Positions 35,727 to 44,116 of a stretch of 61,248 nt of DNA are shown in pieces. The DNA is taken from contig NZ_HE610718.1 in assembly GCF_000321025.1 (NCBI RefSeq), positions 164,266 through 225,513 of the forward strand, in the 5' to 3' direction. Made by a program: the position numbers and the translations under genes. This DNA comes from Peptoniphilus senegalensis JC140. Its GTDB lineage: Bacteria > Bacillota > Clostridia > Tissierellales > Peptoniphilaceae. Numbering within the stretch: position 1 is the stretch's first letter; the number at the start of each line of letters is the position of its first letter. The notes beneath the pieces were generated by a model, which searched no databases, was not told where the DNA came from, and saw nothing but the letters and a program-made list of their open reading frames with translations.

Positions 35727-36872
35727 CTACCCGATTAAATTTTTTATTTCATATTTTTTATCTGTTTTCTCCCATGTAAATTCATCTTCATTTCTGCCAA
35801 AATGTCCATACGCCGCTGTCTTCTTATATATTGGTCTTTGTAAGCTTAAATTTTTAATTATACCGTCTATGCTTAAATCAAAAACTTTTTTAGTTACATC
35901 ATAAATTTTTTCTAAATCATATTTTTCTGTTCCAAAGGTATCTATATAAATACTTTCTGGATTTTCTTTTCCAATTACGTAGGCTAATTGTACTTCGCAC
36001 TTATCACATAAATCAGCCGCCACTAAATTTTTAGCAACATATCTTGCCATATAAGAAGCCGATCTATCTGCTTTCGATGGATCTTTTCCAGAGTATGCTC
36101 CTCCACCGTGTCGTCCAAAACCTCCATAAGTATCTACAATAATTTTTCTTCCAGTAAGTCCTACATCAGCCATAGGTCCTCCAATAGCAAATTTACCAGT
36201 GGCATTTATGTGAATTGATGTATCCTTCCTTATTAATGAACTATCTATAACTTTCATTATTACTTCTTTAATAAGCTCATATCTCAAAGTTGCAATGTCT
36301 TTACTTTCTTTGTGATGTGCTGCAAGAACTACTGACTTAACATAACTTGGTATTCCATTTTCATATACCAAACTTACTTGTGATTTTCCGTCAGGATAAA
36401 GTCCTTCCACTATACCTTCTTTTCTTACTTTTGAAAGTCTTTTTGCAAGTGCATGAGATAATTCAGCTGCAAGAGGTAAATAAGATTTGCTTTCGTTTGT
36501 AGCATATCCATAAACAAGACCTTGATCACCTGCGCAAATCTTTTCACGATTTACTCCCATAGCTATATCCTTTGACTGCTCATTTATATTTGTAATAACA
36601 ATGGCTTTCTCAACATCAAACCCTGATTCGCTAGTTGAATAGCCTATCTCTTTTATTGTATTTAAAGCAACTTTTTCCACATCTACTTTTGCAGATGAAG
36701 TTACTTCCCCTGCAATAACAAGAAGATTGTTTGAAATCATATTTTCAACAGCTACTCTGGAATTGCTGTCTTGTTTCAAATATTCATCTAAAATTGAATC
36801 TGATATTAAATCACAAACTTTATCTGGATGACCTTCTGTTACTGATTCTGATGTAATAATAAATTTATTCAT
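35727..36872 (-). CDS. metK: S-adenosylmethionine synthetase inside the microcompartment operon
   Basis: 381 residues, full length. Makes SAM from ATP and methionine. N-terminal SVTEGHPDKVCDLISDSILD (about 9-28), GDQGLVYGYATNES (about 117-130), and the P-loop-like GGGAYSGKDPSKADRSA (about 255-271) are intact. SAM is needed by the radical-SAM activase encoded upstream in the same transcript, which gives a reason for its location. No SAM riboswitch is seen in front; ribosome site AGGTGAT, 5 bases after the response regulator stop. Confidence 0.96.
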   Translation of the reverse strand: MNKFIITSESVTEGHPDKVCDLISDSILDEYLKQDSNSRVAVENMISNNLLVIAGEVTSSAKVDVEKVALNTIKEIGYSTSESGFDVEKAIVITNINEQSKDIAMGVNREKICAGDQGLVYGYATNESKSYLPLAAELSHALAKRLSKVRKEGIVEGLYPDGKSQVSLVYENGIPSYVKSVVLAAHHKESKDIATLRYELIKEVIMKVIDSSLIRKDTSIHINATGKFAIGGPMADVGLTGRKIIVDTYGGFGRHGGGAYSGKDPSKADRSASYMARYVAKNLVAADLCDKCEVQLAYVIGKENPESIYIDTFGTEKYDLEKIYDVTKKVFDLSIDGIIKNLSLQRPIYKKTAAYGHFGRNEDEFTWEKTDKKYEIKNLIG

Positions 36873-36877
36873 TTATA

Positions 36878-37879
36878 TCACCTAGCTTTTCTAAACTGCT
36901 CAACAGTCATGTTCTCATACTTTTTGAATATTTTGCTAAAATATCCATACTCGTTATATCCCAAATTAAAAGCGGTATCTAAGACACTTCTATTCTCTAA
37001 TATTATGTATTCTTTCGCTAAATTTATTTTCTTTAAGTGAATATAATTTACAACTGTAAGCTTGTATTCATTCTTAAAAAGTCTGCTCAAATACCCTTGA
37101 GATATGTTGCATTCTTTTACAACATCGTTAAGAGAAATGTTTTTATCTAAATTATTGTTGATATAATCACAAATATCTTTTAATATAGGATACTTGGTAA
37201 TACTTTTCTTTTTAAAATAATAATCAACAATCTTAAACATCCATATATTGCAAAGTCTCTTATCTTTAACCATTACATCTTTCAAAGGAAAATCTCTATC
37301 TATTACTTCTGTTTCTTCAACTAAACTATTCAAATTAATTATTCTATTTCCATAGTTGATTAACTTATCTTTTATCTGATTTCTAACTTCTACATCTTTA
37401 TTTTCAAAATCAAATTCATTTATTTGCTCAGTTAAATACTCATAAACTTCAAGGAAGTCATTCATATTTACAGACTTTTCCATTTCCAATATAAAATCTT
37501 TTTGAAAACTGCTGTGACTTATATTATCGTATCTTATTAGTTTTTCATTTACTTTCTCAAATGTTAGAGGCTTCAGTATAATTTGACTTAAATTAACATT
37601 TGCATTTTCTTCAAAAACCAAATCATGAGGAAATGTCAATAAAAATACCTTAGTATCCTTATTTGCTTCTTCAACCTTATTTATAAAATCTACGCCACTA
37701 ATTCCTGGTAGTAAAAAGTCAGAAAAAACTAAATCAATATCATTATTTTTAACTAACTCTATTGCTTCTTTAGGCGAATGTGTTTCCGCAAATATACTGA
37801 ATTTTTCATTCTTTTCTATTATTTTTCTTAAAGCGCTTCTCGTTAAAAATTGATTACTTACTAATAAAACGCTGTGCAT
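36878..37879 (-). CDS. Response regulator with AraC-type DNA-binding domain, acidic pocket altered
   Basis: 333 residues. Receiver domain (1-~115): phosphoacceptor candidate D54 in LVFSDFLLPG, T82 and K103 (IILKPL) are present, but the usual acidic pair after the first strand is Ser8-Asn9 (VLLVSNQF), which normally bind Mg2+. Middle region about 120-225 is helical. C-terminal AraC-type double HTH (about 232-333) has ISLNDVVKECNISQGYLSRL and SVLDTAFNLGYNEYGYFSKI. It is very probably the activator of the microcompartment operon, working with the sensor encoded 9 bases upstream, possibly without classical phosphotransfer. Confidence 0.9.
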   Translation of the reverse strand: MHSVLLVSNQFLTRSALRKIIEKNEKFSIFAETHSPKEAIELVKNNDIDLVFSDFLLPGISGVDFINKVEEANKDTKVFLLTFPHDLVFEENANVNLSQIILKPLTFEKVNEKLIRYDNISHSSFQKDFILEMEKSVNMNDFLEVYEYLTEQINEFDFENKDVEVRNQIKDKLINYGNRIINLNSLVEETEVIDRDFPLKDVMVKDKRLCNIWMFKIVDYYFKKKSITKYPILKDICDYINNNLDKNISLNDVVKECNISQGYLSRLFKNEYKLTVVNYIHLKKINLAKEYIILENRSVLDTAFNLGYNEYGYFSKIFKKYENMTVEQFRKAR

Positions 37880-37888
37880 ATAATCACC

Positions 37889-39178
37889 CTAGCTTTTTAT
37901 AGGATATTTTATAGATATAACTGTCTTTTTATAATACTCAAATATATTTATCTTATGTTTTTCATTCGAAATATTTTTAAAAGTTTCTTCCAAGTTTCTT
38001 ATATGGTCAAATATTTTTCCAACTTCTCCACTTATATTGTGAATATCTTTTAATTTTTCAAATGCTTCCTTAGAAATTCCTACTCCATTATCTTCAATTA
38101 ATGCGCTTACTTCATCTCCATCTTTTGATAAATCAACTCTTATGTAGTAATCGCCATCATTAAAGTTAAGCCCTAAATAACACATTGCAAGTACATAGGA
38201 AATTAATATCTTTAAAGGCATAGTATAATCCTTAATATCATCATTAATATTAATCTCGTACTTAAATCTGTCTTTATATTGAATTTCTTTCATCTTAAAA
38301 TAATTTACTAAAGTTTTGTAAACAACATTTATAGAATCGGAATCAATTTCAATTGAATTTATAAAAAAATTCCTCAAATACTCACTATATTTGCTAGTAT
38401 TTTCCGCTTCTTCTATTAAAGCAAGATTTGAAAGTGATTCCATCATATTGTTTAAAAAAAGTTTATTCAAATTATTATTAATAGTTAAAATTTTATTTTT
38501 AAGTTCTAAGTTTTTTTCTTCAAGTTTTTCTATATTTTCTTCTAAATCTTTTATTCTCTTTTTGTTTTTATTTTCATGATAACTAGAAATTAATTCTTTC
38601 TTCACTATCTCTGAAATTATAAGTTCAACCAACTTTACTATTGACTCAAACTCTCTAAAAGTATATTTTTTTGAATTTACATCTATTGCATTTAAGTGTA
38701 AATTCTCAAAATCTATTTCATCAAGCAAAAGTTGATCTTGCATTCTAAGTACCCTATCAGGAGCATCTTCGCATATTACTTGTCCTCCTATAAAAGCACC
38801 TAGATATTTGTCATTAATTATTATTGGAATTGCAACCTCTAATAGATTAAATGGACAAAAATATATAGAAGTCTTTTTTGCGACTGCTGCTCTTATGGCA
38901 CCAGAGGCATCCGATAATTCACATATCTTTTTACACATAGAGTTCTCTCTTATGTGACTACACCTTTTGGAAAAATTAGTCATCTCTGTTAAAGGTTCTC
39001 CCTTGTAATCTATTGTTACAAAAGCAAGCCCTGTAACATCAGAAATAACTCTTTGTATCTCTTCTAAATACTCTTTCCCAAATATTGAATATATATCAAC
39101 ATCAGTTCTTCCATCAGTATATTTTTCATTGATTTTTATATTAGGTATATCTTCTTTATATTTTTTATTAGTGTTCAT
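37889..39178 (-). CDS. PocR-domain sensor with degenerate LytS-type histidine kinase core
   Basis: 429 residues from ATG 39178 (GGAGGGG lies 4-10 bases upstream; a longer GTG frame to 39190 includes the ribosome site). No membrane segment. A PocR sensory domain (about 30-190) with Cys in CSHIRENSMCKKIC and YFCPFNLLEVAIPI; PocR domains sense 1,2-propanediol in Pdu regulators. A coiled coil follows (about 205-235). The kinase core keeps DNGVGIS, but the NPHFLFN phosphoacceptor box reads NKLFLNN (His to Leu) and the Asn box reads SYVLAMCY. It may signal by binding rather than phosphorylation. Confidence 0.88.
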   Translation of the reverse strand: MNTNKKYKEDIPNIKINEKYTDGRTDVDIYSIFGKEYLEEIQRVISDVTGLAFVTIDYKGEPLTEMTNFSKRCSHIRENSMCKKICELSDASGAIRAAVAKKTSIYFCPFNLLEVAIPIIINDKYLGAFIGGQVICEDAPDRVLRMQDQLLLDEIDFENLHLNAIDVNSKKYTFREFESIVKLVELIISEIVKKELISSYHENKNKKRIKDLEENIEKLEEKNLELKNKILTINNNLNKLFLNNMMESLSNLALIEEAENTSKYSEYLRNFFINSIEIDSDSINVVYKTLVNYFKMKEIQYKDRFKYEININDDIKDYTMPLKILISYVLAMCYLGLNFNDGDYYIRVDLSKDGDEVSALIEDNGVGISKEAFEKLKDIHNISGEVGKIFDHIRNLEETFKNISNEKHKINIFEYYKKTVISIKYPIKS

Positions 39179-39222
39179 AAACCCCTCCACGATGATTTAT
39201 TATTACAATAATATTATAAAAT

Positions 39223-40332
39223 CTAATATATCTTTTCAATAATTTCTTTTGTCGCTTTAATATCTATGCTCATAGGTGCAGATTTCATACAATTATCTTT
39301 TAAAGCATTTTCAGCAAGCTTATCCTTTGCCTTTAATAATTTGTCCTTTGAAACATTACATTCGCTTAAACTTTTTGGCATTTCCATTATTCCTTGTAAG
39401 CTTTTTATAAATGTTTTCAAATTATTTACAGCTTCAGTATCTTCCTTTGCTTTTGTTATTCCAATTTTTCTTGCATAATTGGCATATCTTTTTTTGATAT
39501 TCTTTTTACTTGAATTGAAATCTATAACACTTGTTAAGAGAAGTCCATTGCAAAGTCCATGCGGTATATGAAATTCAGCTCCTAATTGATGTGCTATGGC
39601 ATGATTTATTCCAAGTCCTGCCATCTCAAAAGATTTGCCTGCCATCATTGACGCCAAATGCATCTCTTCTTTAGCTTCAACATCTCTTATATTGTTGTAA
39701 CTTCTATAAAGATATTTGACAACTAATTCTCCAGCTTTTTCAGACAAAGCATCAGAATAGGAACTTCTATTCTTACCAACATAGGCTTCAATCGCATGTG
39801 TTAAAACATCAATACCTGTATTAGCAATAATTTTTTTTGGCAGTTCCTTTACAAGACAAGGATCCAGTATTGCTAAATCTGGTAACATATCATCTGATTG
39901 TAATAGATGCTTTACTTGAGTGTCATTATCTTTTAGTACAGCAACGCTTGTAACTTCAGAACCTGTTCCACTTGTCGTTGGTATCGCTATAAAATAAATA
40001 TCTTTGTGAGAAACTTCAGATGCAAAATAAATCACACCCTTTGCAGAATCTATTGAAGATCCTCCTCCAAAACCCACTATAATATCAATATCCTCTTTTA
40101 TATATAAGGCAAGGGACTGTCCTACTATTTCAAGACTTGGATCTGGCATTACTTTGTCGTATATAATCACTTTATTTGAAGAATTTATATTTTTTAAAAG
40201 CTCTTTCATAAGGACACTCTTAGCAATAAAAGAATCTGTCATTATTAAAATTTTTTTATCTTCAATTTCTTTTAACTTACTAAGAGCGTTGACTTCAAAT
40301 ACAATCTCTGTTTTGTTTTTTAAATCTTTCAT
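39223..40332 (-). CDS. pduQ: Iron-type alcohol dehydrogenase, PduQ-like
   Basis: 369 residues. Reduces the aldehyde to alcohol (1-propanol or 1,3-propanediol) and regenerates NAD+ for the aldehyde dehydrogenases. Family III ADH motifs: VGFGGGSSIDSAKG (about 81-94, NAD), TTSGTGSEVTS (about 118-128), and metal His in GINHAIAHQLGAEFHIPHG (about 239-257). No clear encapsulation peptide at the N-terminus. Ribosome site AAGGTGATGAAAG; 6 bases after the aldehyde dehydrogenase stop. Confidence 0.92.
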   Translation of the reverse strand: MKDLKNKTEIVFEVNALSKLKEIEDKKILIMTDSFIAKSVLMKELLKNINSSNKVIIYDKVMPDPSLEIVGQSLALYIKEDIDIIVGFGGGSSIDSAKGVIYFASEVSHKDIYFIAIPTTSGTGSEVTSVAVLKDNDTQVKHLLQSDDMLPDLAILDPCLVKELPKKIIANTGIDVLTHAIEAYVGKNRSSYSDALSEKAGELVVKYLYRSYNNIRDVEAKEEMHLASMMAGKSFEMAGLGINHAIAHQLGAEFHIPHGLCNGLLLTSVIDFNSSKKNIKKRYANYARKIGITKAKEDTEAVNNLKTFIKSLQGIMEMPKSLSECNVSKDKLLKAKDKLAENALKDNCMKSAPMSIDIKATKEIIEKIY

Positions 40333-40338
40333 CTTTCA

Positions 40339-41655
40339 TCACCTTATAGAAAAGGCATCAACTAAAGCACATCTTCTCCTGCGTGCAAAATTCCTAGCAC
40401 TTGTTGAACCTTCTCCGGTTTTATTTGCTATAGTAAAACTTACAGGATTATCATCTGAGAAACCTATTCCATCTAATGAGCAACCATTTTTTACAAATAT
40501 AGATGTTTGCATTTTTTTAGCTGCTATATTGAGTCTCTCAATACTATTAGAATGGATACCTGCAGTATGATGTAAGCCTTGTTCAAGAGTTAATGATGTA
40601 TCAAGCGCTTCTTCAAAATCTTTAACTTTAATTATCGAAATAACTGGCATTAACAACTCTTCTGTTGCAAAAGGATGAATCTTAGGAACATCAACAGCTA
40701 TTAATTTATAATCTCCATAAAATTCAATTCCTGCAAAGTTTAAAATTTCTTTAACATCTTTTCCACCCAAAAATTTATTTGGTTTCAAATCTTCTGTTAA
40801 AAGAACTTTAGAAAGTTTTAACATATTTTCTATTGTATCTATGTAAAAAACTTTTTCTTTTTCAAGTGCTTCTCTAAACTTATCATAAATTGACTCAACA
40901 ACTACTATGTTCTTTTCAGTTACACAAAGTATATTGTTATCAAAACTTGCACCCTTTACTATGCAACTTGCCGCTTTTTCAATATTCGCAGTTTCATCTA
41001 CCATGAAAGTCGGATTACCTGCTCCCGCAGATATTACTTTCTTGTCACACTTATTTGCAGATCTGGCAATATCACTTCCACCAGTTACAACAAGTAAATT
41101 GACATCTGGGTGATGCATTATTTCTGAAATATTCCTCATACTAACCTCAGACAAGGTAGTTACTAAATTATCAATACCTGATGTTCTAAGTATAGTTGTC
41201 GCTATTATATCTGTTAAATACTTCGTTACCTCAATAGCTCTTGGATGAGGACAAAGTATAACTGCATTTCCAGCAGCCAAGAGACTTATTACATTATTTA
41301 CAACAGTTGCCACAGGATTTGTACTTGGCATAATTGCACAAGCTATTCCAAAAGCAGAATATTCATAAAGAGTCATCACTCTATCTTTAGTTAAAACTTC
41401 TGAAACTAAATCTTCTGTTCCTGGAGTTTTTTCTATGCTCAATTTTATTTTTGCAACTTTTGATTCAACATTTCCCATACAAGTTTCATCAAAACTTTTT
41501 TGTGCAAGCTCATCTACATGATTTAAAAGCTCTTTTCTTATTTCTCTTATTATTTCCTCTCTATTGGAAATACCAAGTTCTTTATACAATTGAAAGGATG
41601 ATTTTACAGCATCTATTGCATCACATACTGTATCAAAAACCGCTCTTTTGTTCAT
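40339..41655 (-). CDS. Second CoA-acylating aldehyde dehydrogenase, no encapsulation peptide
   Basis: 438 residues. Same family as the 470-residue PduP at the operon end, catalytic Cys244 in FDNNILCVTEKN, ISAGAGNPTFMVDETAN at about 208-224. It starts straight into the catalytic domain and lacks the amphipathic helix and linker of the other copy. The two are clearly diverged paralogues (different residues throughout, similar ends ...FSIR). It may act outside the shell, form mixed oligomers with the other copy, or prefer another aldehyde. Lies between the shell-vertex gene and pduQ, so it belongs to the same operon. Confidence 0.92.
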   Translation of the reverse strand: MNKRAVFDTVCDAIDAVKSSFQLYKELGISNREEIIREIRKELLNHVDELAQKSFDETCMGNVESKVAKIKLSIEKTPGTEDLVSEVLTKDRVMTLYEYSAFGIACAIMPSTNPVATVVNNVISLLAAGNAVILCPHPRAIEVTKYLTDIIATTILRTSGIDNLVTTLSEVSMRNISEIMHHPDVNLLVVTGGSDIARSANKCDKKVISAGAGNPTFMVDETANIEKAASCIVKGASFDNNILCVTEKNIVVVESIYDKFREALEKEKVFYIDTIENMLKLSKVLLTEDLKPNKFLGGKDVKEILNFAGIEFYGDYKLIAVDVPKIHPFATEELLMPVISIIKVKDFEEALDTSLTLEQGLHHTAGIHSNSIERLNIAAKKMQTSIFVKNGCSLDGIGFSDDNPVSFTIANKTGEGSTSARNFARRRRCALVDAFSIR

Positions 41656-41663
41656 AATCTACC

Positions 41664-41927
41664 TCACACAATTAAATCATCAATTATACCTATAATTGCC
41701 AAATCTATAACTGAAGATTTTCTATCATCTTCAACACGAACCGAAGAACCTGATCCAACAAGAACAAGTTCGCCTATACCTGCTCCTACATAGTCAGCTG
41801 CAACGGATTCATTTCTATATTTTTCTCCATTGGCATTAATAGGTTGTATAATCATAAGCTTGTATCCTACTAAAGTATCATTTTTTCTTGTTGCTACAAC
41901 ATTTCCAACTACTTTTGCGATAAACAT
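41664..41927 (-). CDS. pduN: Microcompartment vertex protein (EutN/CcmL/PduN pentamer)
   Basis: 87 residues from ATG 41927; this gives the family start MFIAKVVGNVVATRK. (A GTG frame 15 bases longer overlaps the preceding gene.) Motifs YKLMIIQPIN, DYVGAGIGELVLVGSGSS and VIDLAIIGIID are characteristic. Pentamers close the corners of the polyhedral shell. It is the only vertex protein in the locus. Confidence 0.93.
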   Translation of the reverse strand: MFIAKVVGNVVATRKNDTLVGYKLMIIQPINANGEKYRNESVAADYVGAGIGELVLVGSGSSVRVEDDRKSSVIDLAIIGIIDDLIV

Positions 41928-41934
41928 AATATCA

Positions 41935-42411
41935 CTACTCACTTGTCTTAGGATTCTTTAAATCTTTTGTAACTTTTTTGTTTTGAGGCTTTTTGTTATC
42001 CTTACTTAAGTCTATTTTAGATTCAACTTCCTTAACATCTGTCTCACTTATTTTTTTCTCAGGCTCAGATTTTTTTTCAACAATTTCTTCTTTTTTTTCA
42101 TCTTTTTTTTCTGGTTTAACTTCTAAAGACTCCTCTTTATCTAAATTAAACACACCATCAAGGCCATTTGCAGGTCTTGGTATAACTTTAGATGAAACAA
42201 ATTTATCAAAAGAAACAGCCAAACTTTTACCAGAATCTATAGCAGCCTTTACAGCTCCTACATCCCCAGATACTTTTACAGTAACAAAGCCCATTCCCTT
42301 TGTGATTTCTACATCTTCCATTTTTATATTTGAAGCTTTAAGCATTGTGTCCGCTACTATAATAGCGTTTGTAAGACCTACTACTTCTATAAGTCCCAGT
42401 GCTCTATTCAT
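41935..42411 (-). CDS. BMC-H shell protein with charged C-terminal tail
   Basis: 158 residues. Residues 1-~90 are a single BMC domain ([42 protein letters not shown]), forming flat hexamers with a central pore. Residues about 93-158 are a Lys/Glu/Asp/Ser-rich, probably disordered tail without hydrophobic residues. Extended BMC-H proteins (PduK, EutK type) exist but their tails usually carry a folded nucleic-acid or Fe-S module; this one does not. It overlaps the previous gene by 8 bases. The tail may link shell to cargo or to cell components. Confidence 0.9.
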   Translation of the reverse strand: MNRALGLIEVVGLTNAIIVADTMLKASNIKMEDVEITKGMGFVTVKVSGDVGAVKAAIDSGKSLAVSFDKFVSSKVIPRPANGLDGVFNLDKEESLEVKPEKKDEKKEEIVEKKSEPEKKISETDVKEVESKIDLSKDNKKPQNKKVTKDLKNPKTSE

Positions 42412-42928
42412 AAATTTTCACTTCCTCTATATCAACTATTTTTATTCCATAACTCAAAATTTCGTCATAATAACTTAATAGTTTTTTTATATAATTTTCA
42501 GGTTCTTTCCCTGTTACATTTTTTACTGTTTCTTTCCACAAATATACTTCTTTGCCCATTTCAAAAAGTTTCATTACAAGTGCAGACTCAAGTTCATCTT
42601 CGTTAAACATAATGATATTTGTTATGTTTTTCATTTTTATATCCAGAAAAAAAGTATCGTTTTGGGAAATCAAATCAAGATTGTCTTCATCCAAATCTAT
42701 TATCTCTTTCCAGTTACAATAATTTTTTACTATATCTCTATAACTTTCTTCTAAATCTTTACTTATAACTGCATTTGCATTTAATTTGAATCTTTTCAAA
42801 ACATCTAGTGCAATATAATATTTGTTGTTCCACGGCTTTGAGAATATAAAATTAATTTTTTTCTTTTCAGAAATTTGTTTTACTATAAGCTTAATAATTT
42901 CTTCCAGTTCTTTTTTACTTATATTCAT
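42404..42928 (-). CDS. Microcompartment-associated protein, possibly PduM-like
   Basis: 174 residues, soluble, acidic/basic mixed. N-terminus ISKKELEEIIKLIVKQISEKK forms an amphipathic helix like those that attach cargo to shells. The remainder alternates strands and helices (DTFFLDIKMKNITNIIMFNE, MKLFEMGKEVYLWKE) and ends GIKIVDIEEVKIYE. The layout resembles PduM, a small protein needed for proper Pdu shell assembly, but residue identity that I can see is weak. It lies between shell genes, which supports a structural role. Confidence 0.6.
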   Translation of the reverse strand: MNISKKELEEIIKLIVKQISEKKKINFIFSKPWNNKYYIALDVLKRFKLNANAVISKDLEESYRDIVKNYCNWKEIIDLDEDNLDLISQNDTFFLDIKMKNITNIIMFNEDELESALVMKLFEMGKEVYLWKETVKNVTGKEPENYIKKLLSYYDEILSYGIKIVDIEEVKIYE

Positions 42929-42954
42929 TTAATCACCTTGCTTATTTAAGTAAT

Positions 42955-42994
42955 AGAAAAGTTAAAATACCTAAAAAGATATTTTAACTTTTCT
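42955..42994 (-). terminator. Long intra-operon hairpin after the first four genes
   Basis: On the minus strand AGAAAAGTTAAAATA pairs with TATTTTAACTTTTCT around the loop TCTTTTTAGG (near-perfect 15-bp stem). It lies 21 bases after the BMC-H stop and 26 before the next start. There is no long separate T tract. It probably acts as a partial terminator or RNA-stabilising stem to make the upstream genes (dehydratase, activase, main shell) more abundant. Confidence 0.65.
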
Positions 42995-43015
42995 AAATTA
43001 TCTTATGACTAAATA

Positions 43016-43297
43016 TTATTTATCGAAGTGAGGAATAATCTTTTCAGTATCTGAATGTGGTCTTGGGATTACATGAACTGAAACTACTTCGCCAATAGCT
43101 CTAGCTGAAGCAGCACCTGCATCTGTTGCAGCTTTAACTGCACCTACATCTCCTCTTACCATTACAGTAACTAAACCAGAACCGATTTTTTCATATCCTA
43201 CTAGATTTACATTTGCAGCCTTTACCATAGCATCTGCTGCTTCTATAGCTCCTACTAAACCTTTTGTTTCAACCATTCCTAAAGCGTCTGAATTCAT
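43016..43297 (-). CDS. pduA: BMC-H shell protein (PduA/PduJ-like hexamer)
   Basis: 93 residues, one BMC domain and nothing else: [40 protein letters not shown] and [17 protein letters not shown]. This is the canonical major facet protein; Lys/Arg and Gly-Ser positions of the pore loop cannot be judged exactly without alignment. Strong GGAGGTAAAT ribosome site, 23 bases after the trimeric shell gene. Confidence 0.95.
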   Translation of the reverse strand: MNSDALGMVETKGLVGAIEAADAMVKAANVNLVGYEKIGSGLVTVMVRGDVGAVKAATDAGAASARAIGEVVSVHVIPRPHSDTEKIIPHFDK

Positions 43298-43320
43298 AAT
43301 TTACCTCCGTTTGATTTTTA

Positions 43321-44106
43321 TTAAATATATGGACTTGTTGTTGATTTAGGTTCATCACCTAAAGCACCAAGTAACTTTTTACCAACTTCAATAGCTGCTT
43401 TTACAGCTTGACGAACTGCACCTGAATCTCCTGTGAAGCTTAATATAACCTCGTTAGAGAAACTTGTGCCTTGTGCTGGAGAAGCATAACCTACAACTTC
43501 AACACTTGCAGCTTTAACAGCAACATCGGCAAGAACTGTTCCTATAGCAGCAGGTCCTCCGATTACCATACCGAAACTCTTTCCATTAGGAGTTCCAAAA
43601 GCTTTTTCTAAGCAATAGCTTGCTCTTGCAGTGTATTGGAATTCTAAGTGTCCTGCATCATTTGAATAAACATCTCCAAAATATTTTGGAAGAACATCTA
43701 AAGCAATCTCAACAGCACGTCTTGCATCAGATACATCATCTGCACCAATATAGATTAAGCATCCGTGACCTGCTCCACCCTTTGTATCTCTTGGAAGTTC
43801 AACAGTAATTACTTCTGTATTAGTTGCCTTTACAGCATCATCAACAGCCATAATTTGTGGGCCTGCTCCAGTTCTTGAACCAATAATACCTATTGATTTA
43901 TATTTGCCAAGATTTAACTTATCTACTAGCATTGGATCAACGCTTGCTATTACTAAACCGATTGTATCTCCTATTGCTGTTCCTACAAATTCTGTAACAT
44001 CTACTCTTTTGCATCCGTTAGAAGAACAGCACTCAGTATCTTTTTTATCAATTCCTAATTCATTAGATACTTGTCCCATTATTTTTTCTAATAAATCTTT
44101 ATCCAT
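43321..44106 (-). CDS. pduB: BMC-T shell protein (PduB-like trimer)
   Basis: 261 residues: two BMC domains (about 45-150 and 155-250) making a pseudo-hexameric trimer with a larger pore. Characteristic segments: SIGIIGSRTGAGPQIMAVDD, GGAGHGCLIYIGADDVSDAR and FGMVIGGPAAIGTVLADVA. The N-terminal extension DLLEKIMGQVSNELG (about 4-18) plus a Cys-containing linker (CCSSNGC) is like the PduB extension that tethers the enzyme core to the shell. Two ribosome-like GGAGG sites precede the ATG, suggesting high translation. Confidence 0.95.
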   Translation of the reverse strand: MDKDLLEKIMGQVSNELGIDKKDTECCSSNGCKRVDVTEFVGTAIGDTIGLVIASVDPMLVDKLNLGKYKSIGIIGSRTGAGPQIMAVDDAVKATNTEVITVELPRDTKGGAGHGCLIYIGADDVSDARRAVEIALDVLPKYFGDVYSNDAGHLEFQYTARASYCLEKAFGTPNGKSFGMVIGGPAAIGTVLADVAVKAASVEVVGYASPAQGTSFSNEVILSFTGDSGAVRQAVKAAIEVGKKLLGALGDEPKSTTSPYI

Positions 44107-44116
44107 TGTTTCCTCC

